NCBI GenBank assembly: GCA_026210745.1
Contig: CP110632.1
Span: 248,001-312,000 of the forward strand
DNA length: 64,000 nt
Direction: 5' to 3'
Source of the DNA: Exobasidium rhododendri
Lineage: Eukaryota; Basidiomycota; Exobasidiomycetes; Exobasidiales; Exobasidiaceae
The translations under genes and the position numbers were made by a program. Below, piece by piece: positions 62,699-64,000 of the stretch (position 1 is its first letter; the number at the start of each line of letters is the position of its first letter). Below the pieces are notes generated by a model. It was not told where the DNA came from. It searched no databases and worked only from the letters and a program-made list of their open reading frames with translations.

Positions 62699-63526
62699 AT
62701 GTTTTTCCTGATGAGATTGGAACACAAGATTCAATTGCATCCATCTTATTTCGGACCTCAATTGACGGATTACTTGCATGGTCAACTCAAAGCTGAGGTG
62801 GAGGGGACCTGTACGGGGACTATTGTGAGCTTGAGACTGGAAGTATTTGCATGTCGTTCAGACTGTACTGACTGCGTCCGTTTCTGCTCGATCATCTGCA
62901 TAGGGCTACATCGTCAAGGTGGTAATCATCCATAACATCGGGAGTGGAACTATCCTTCCTGGTGGTGAAGGCAAAGCCGAATTCAACAGCAAATATTCGG
63001 CCATCGTCATGAAGCCTGTAAGTGCTGCTCCCTTCCATACTAAAGCAGCAGCTTGACTTGAAAAGAGAGGGACTGATTCCCTTTTGCTTTGTACTCGATG
63101 CAGTTCAAGGGCGAGGTAGTCGACGCATTGGTGACTAATGTGAACAAGGTGAGGGCCCTTGATGAAAGGTGAAAGCCGTCGGTGCTTCCCCATCCTGATG
63201 CATGACATCCCGTATATGCGCAGATGGGCTTCTTTGCCTCTGTAGGACCTCTCAACATCTTCACCTCGACTCATTTGCTACCGCTAGAATTCCGCTTTCA
63301 GCCTGATTCAAATCCTCCTGAATTTGCATCGCCAGACGGCCAGGTGAGTACCCAAGTCAGCTCTTTCTTTGCTGTGCATCCTACTCTGAGCCTGATGCAT
63401 CTCCTTCCCCAGAGCATCGTCAAGGACAAGAAAGTGCGTCTACGAATAGTGGGTACTCGTGTCGATGCGAGCGAGATCTTTGCGATTGGTAGCTGCAAAG
63501 AAGATTACGTTGGGCCGTTTGATTGA
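62699..63526 (+). CDS. RPB7: RNA polymerase II subunit Rpb7
   Basis: Five exons (62699-62824, 62904-63017, 63104-63148, 63224-63343, 63413-63526) encode 172 residues, nearly identical in length to yeast Rpb7 (171). The third exon is only 45 bp. The protein starts [20 protein letters not shown], with the tip-associated RNP-like domain continuing to [20 protein letters not shown]. The S1/OB fold follows: [35 protein letters not shown] and [20 protein letters not shown], ending [10 protein letters not shown]. Rpb7 pairs with Rpb4 in the stalk of Pol II. Each intron is 69-86 bp and phase 0. Confidence 0.96.
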
Positions 63527-64000
63527 ATGAGTCTAAACAGAACAAAAACGATGATCTATCGTTGTATAATAGCATATCATTAGTATTGCATGCCTTCATA
63601 AACGTCTCGAGGGTGAAGAGGGGAGTAGAGAGGTGCTCGTGGGTACAGCGATACGTCCGTCAAGCTCGGCCCTCTCAGGCTTCTCTGCCTCTTCTTGGTA
63701 GCCTTTCCCAGTCCTCTCTTCCAGGGTACATCTGAATGTCTGACCATGGCCTAGCTACTTCCGCAATCGCCATCAAGAGCTCTGAGAAGCCCCTCCCATA
63801 TAGTGTCATAGAGCAAGATCAGAAGTTCATCACACTCGCTCTTCTCGTCCTGCAAGAGAGGAGAAGGACAAGCACCCCTTCATACACTTTTCCTTCTCGC
63901 TCTCGAATTCTTATTTTTAGATTTTTCCCCCCTTCCTGGAACAATCAAAAGACTTGGCATGCCACTCCTGCAATGACACTACTACGCGAAGACACGAATT
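63527..64000. other. Right-edge stretch without a recognised gene
   Basis: About 470 bp downstream of RPB7. Rich in CT, with no supported ORF; a gene may begin beyond the edge. Confidence 0.5.

Noticed and set aside
1-64000. CRISPR arrays, bacterial operons, riboswitches or prophage
   Set aside because: The spliceosomal introns and eukaryotic gene set exclude a prokaryotic context; no regularly spaced repeat array was seen.

Overview
The window is nuclear DNA from a filamentous or dimorphic fungus, most likely a basidiomycete and plausibly of the smut lineage (Ustilaginomycotina); the lineage is an inference from gene style and protein types, not a database match. Genes are dense and lie on both strands. 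Introns are short (about 50-120 bp) and nearly all begin GTGAGT, GTAAGT or close variants and end CAG or TAG. The proteins are typical fungal housekeeping families (TFIIH Ssl1, Rlp24, Vps1, Cbp3, Prp4, U2AF65, Alg5, Rpa12, Nop12, Sla1, Rpb7). I built 29 protein-coding gene models plus one degraded copy. Exon joins were chosen by eye from consensus splice sites, reading frame and family conservation.

Layout. 1-1.2 kb: the 3' end of a Tc1/mariner-type transposase running off the left edge, then an intron-containing tRNA-Leu. 1.7-13 kb: Ubl-BAG co-chaperone, TFIIH subunit Ssl1, ribosome-assembly factor Rlp24, a RING/coiled-coil protein, an amidase-signature hydrolase and an arrestin-like adaptor. 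13-15.2 kb: gene-free. 15.2-18.7 kb: two intact tandem paralogues for small secreted proteins plus a third, broken copy. 18.9-27.8 kb: a very large protein with three START-like regions and a C-terminal membrane anchor, then the dynamin Vps1. 27.8-33 kb: a lower-GC stretch dominated by one unfamiliar 1173-residue gene with a GIY-YIG-nuclease-like core and a 57-bp tandem repeat. 33-50 kb: Cbp3, a Ccc2-type copper ATPase, a nucleotide-sugar transporter, an HDEL-tagged disulfide isomerase, Rtf2, Prp4, U2AF65, Alg5, Rpa12. 49.8-63.5 kb: a PNPOx-fold protein, an unknown membrane protein, Nop12, a vezatin/Inp2-like protein, Sla1 and Rpb7.

Functional threads. Transcription and RNA: Ssl1, Rpa12 and Rpb7 (Pol II/Pol I machinery), Prp4 and U2AF65 (spliceosome, head to head), Rlp24 and Nop12 (60S assembly). 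Endomembrane and secretory pathway: Vps1, Sla1, arrestin, copper ATPase, nucleotide-sugar transporter, PDI, Alg5. These are neighbours, not operons: most pairs are convergent with 3' gaps of roughly 50-250 bp, or divergent with gaps of roughly 190-980 bp.

The most novel items are the GIY-YIG-like orphan gene at 28.8-32.7 kb and the tandem secreted-protein family at 15.2-18.7 kb. Also of interest are an RTF2 gene whose first coding exon is only the ATG, and the triple-START membrane protein.
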